Under the pieces are notes generated by a model. That model was given only the letters and a program-made list of their open reading frames with translations. It searched no databases and had not been told where the DNA came from. Positions 5,802-6,065 of a stretch of DNA of 6,065 nucleotides are shown piece by piece. Made by a program: the position numbers and the translations under genes. This stretch comes from Clostridia bacterium. GTDB taxonomy: Bacteria > Bacillota > Clostridia > Saccharofermentanales > UBA5734. The first letter of the stretch is position 1, and each line of letters begins with the position of its first letter. The stretch lies in the NCBI GenBank assembly GCA_017997315.1, contig JAGOFF010000141.1:1-6065 (forward strand), read 5' to 3'.

Positions 5802-6065
5802 AGTACGTGGTGACCCTCAACAACAAGAATTACGAAGTGGAAGTCGAGGAGGGCGAAGCCCGGGTACTGTCGATATCGGATACCGCCGCCGCACCGGCCC
5901 CGTCGGTTCCCGCCGCGCCGGCTCCTGCCGCGGCGAAGCCGCCCGCATCCGCTATCCCTGCAGGCAGCGATACGATCGCGTCCCCGATGCCGGGCACCAT
6001 CCTCGGCATCTTCAAGCAGCCGGGCGATCCGGTCTCATCCGGCGAAGTCGTGCTCGTGCTTGAGG
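5798..6065 (+). CDS. Biotin carrier subunit of the decarboxylase (3' end outside window)
   Basis: The first 89 residues are visible and the frame runs off the right edge. Residues 1-28 form a short charged beta-rich lead (MKYVVTLNNKNYEVEVEEG), followed by an Ala/Pro-rich flexible linker (about 29-57). The biotinyl domain then starts: 'SPMPGTILGIFKQPGDPV' at 62-79 and 'SGEVVLVLE' at 81-89. In this family the next residues should be A-M-K-M with the biotinylated Lys, so the window ends just before the attachment site. The layout matches the small carrier subunits of methylmalonyl-CoA and glutaconyl-CoA decarboxylases (MmdC/GcdC type) and the C-terminus of classic OadA. Its ATG overlaps the oadG stop (ATGA at 5798-5801), and GAAGGAG (5784-5790) lies 7 bases before it, so translation is probably coupled. 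The beta subunit gene is expected next. Confidence 0.9.
   Translation, partial: MKYVVTLNNKNYEVEVEEGEARVLSISDTAAAPAPSVPAAPAPAAAKPPASAIPAGSDTIASPMPGTILGIFKQPGDPVSSGEVVLVLE

Noticed and set aside
5773..6063. Arg-rich open frame overlapping the start of the biotin carrier in another frame
   Set aside because: The frame beginning at 5798 has the ATGA overlap, ribosome binding site and biotinyl-domain motifs. The other frame is a shadow.
1..6065. tRNA/rRNA genes, CRISPR arrays, insertion sequences, phage or defence genes
   Set aside because: No cloverleaf-like segment, spaced repeat array, transposase motif or terminal inverted repeat was seen; the gaps between genes are short and are accounted for by regulatory sequence.

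Overview
The window is a GC-rich (about 60% by eye), densely coded bacterial segment. Strong AGGAGG-type ribosome binding sites, a surface protein with a clostridial-type C-terminal module and membrane anchor, a Cys-type sulfatase and a sodium-pump decarboxylase operon together suggest an anaerobic Gram-positive (Bacillota-like), probably host- or gut-associated. This taxonomic reading is an inference; no rRNA or marker gene is present.

Layout. Positions 1-578 (+) hold the C-terminal end of a membrane-anchored surface protein. A 102-base convergent spacer with a GC-rich hairpin follows. Positions 681-2249 (-) encode a type B carboxylesterase without a signal peptide. A 203-base divergent spacer (2250-2452) carries two perfect inverted repeats, a consensus -10 box facing right and a weaker promoter facing left. 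Positions 2453-3937 (+) encode a cytoplasmic formylglycine-type sulfatase. A 134-base spacer holds three related 9-base units overlapping a good promoter for the next operon. That operon is oadA (4072-5451), oadG (5463-5801) and a biotin carrier protein (5798 to the window end), tightly packed and reading right.

How the genes work together. The last three genes encode parts of a sodium-translocating oxaloacetate decarboxylase: the carboxyltransferase (alpha), the small membrane assembly subunit (gamma) and a free-standing biotin carrier. The membrane beta subunit is expected just downstream. The complex would convert oxaloacetate to pyruvate and CO2 while exporting Na+. The esterase and sulfatase share a divergent control region and both lack export signals. 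They may act together on an imported compound carrying both ester and sulfate groups; that is inference.

No RNA gene, mobile element, CRISPR array or origin is visible. The most unusual features are the two-palindrome esterase/sulfatase control region and the split alpha/biotin architecture of the decarboxylase. I see no clear evidence of an entirely new system.
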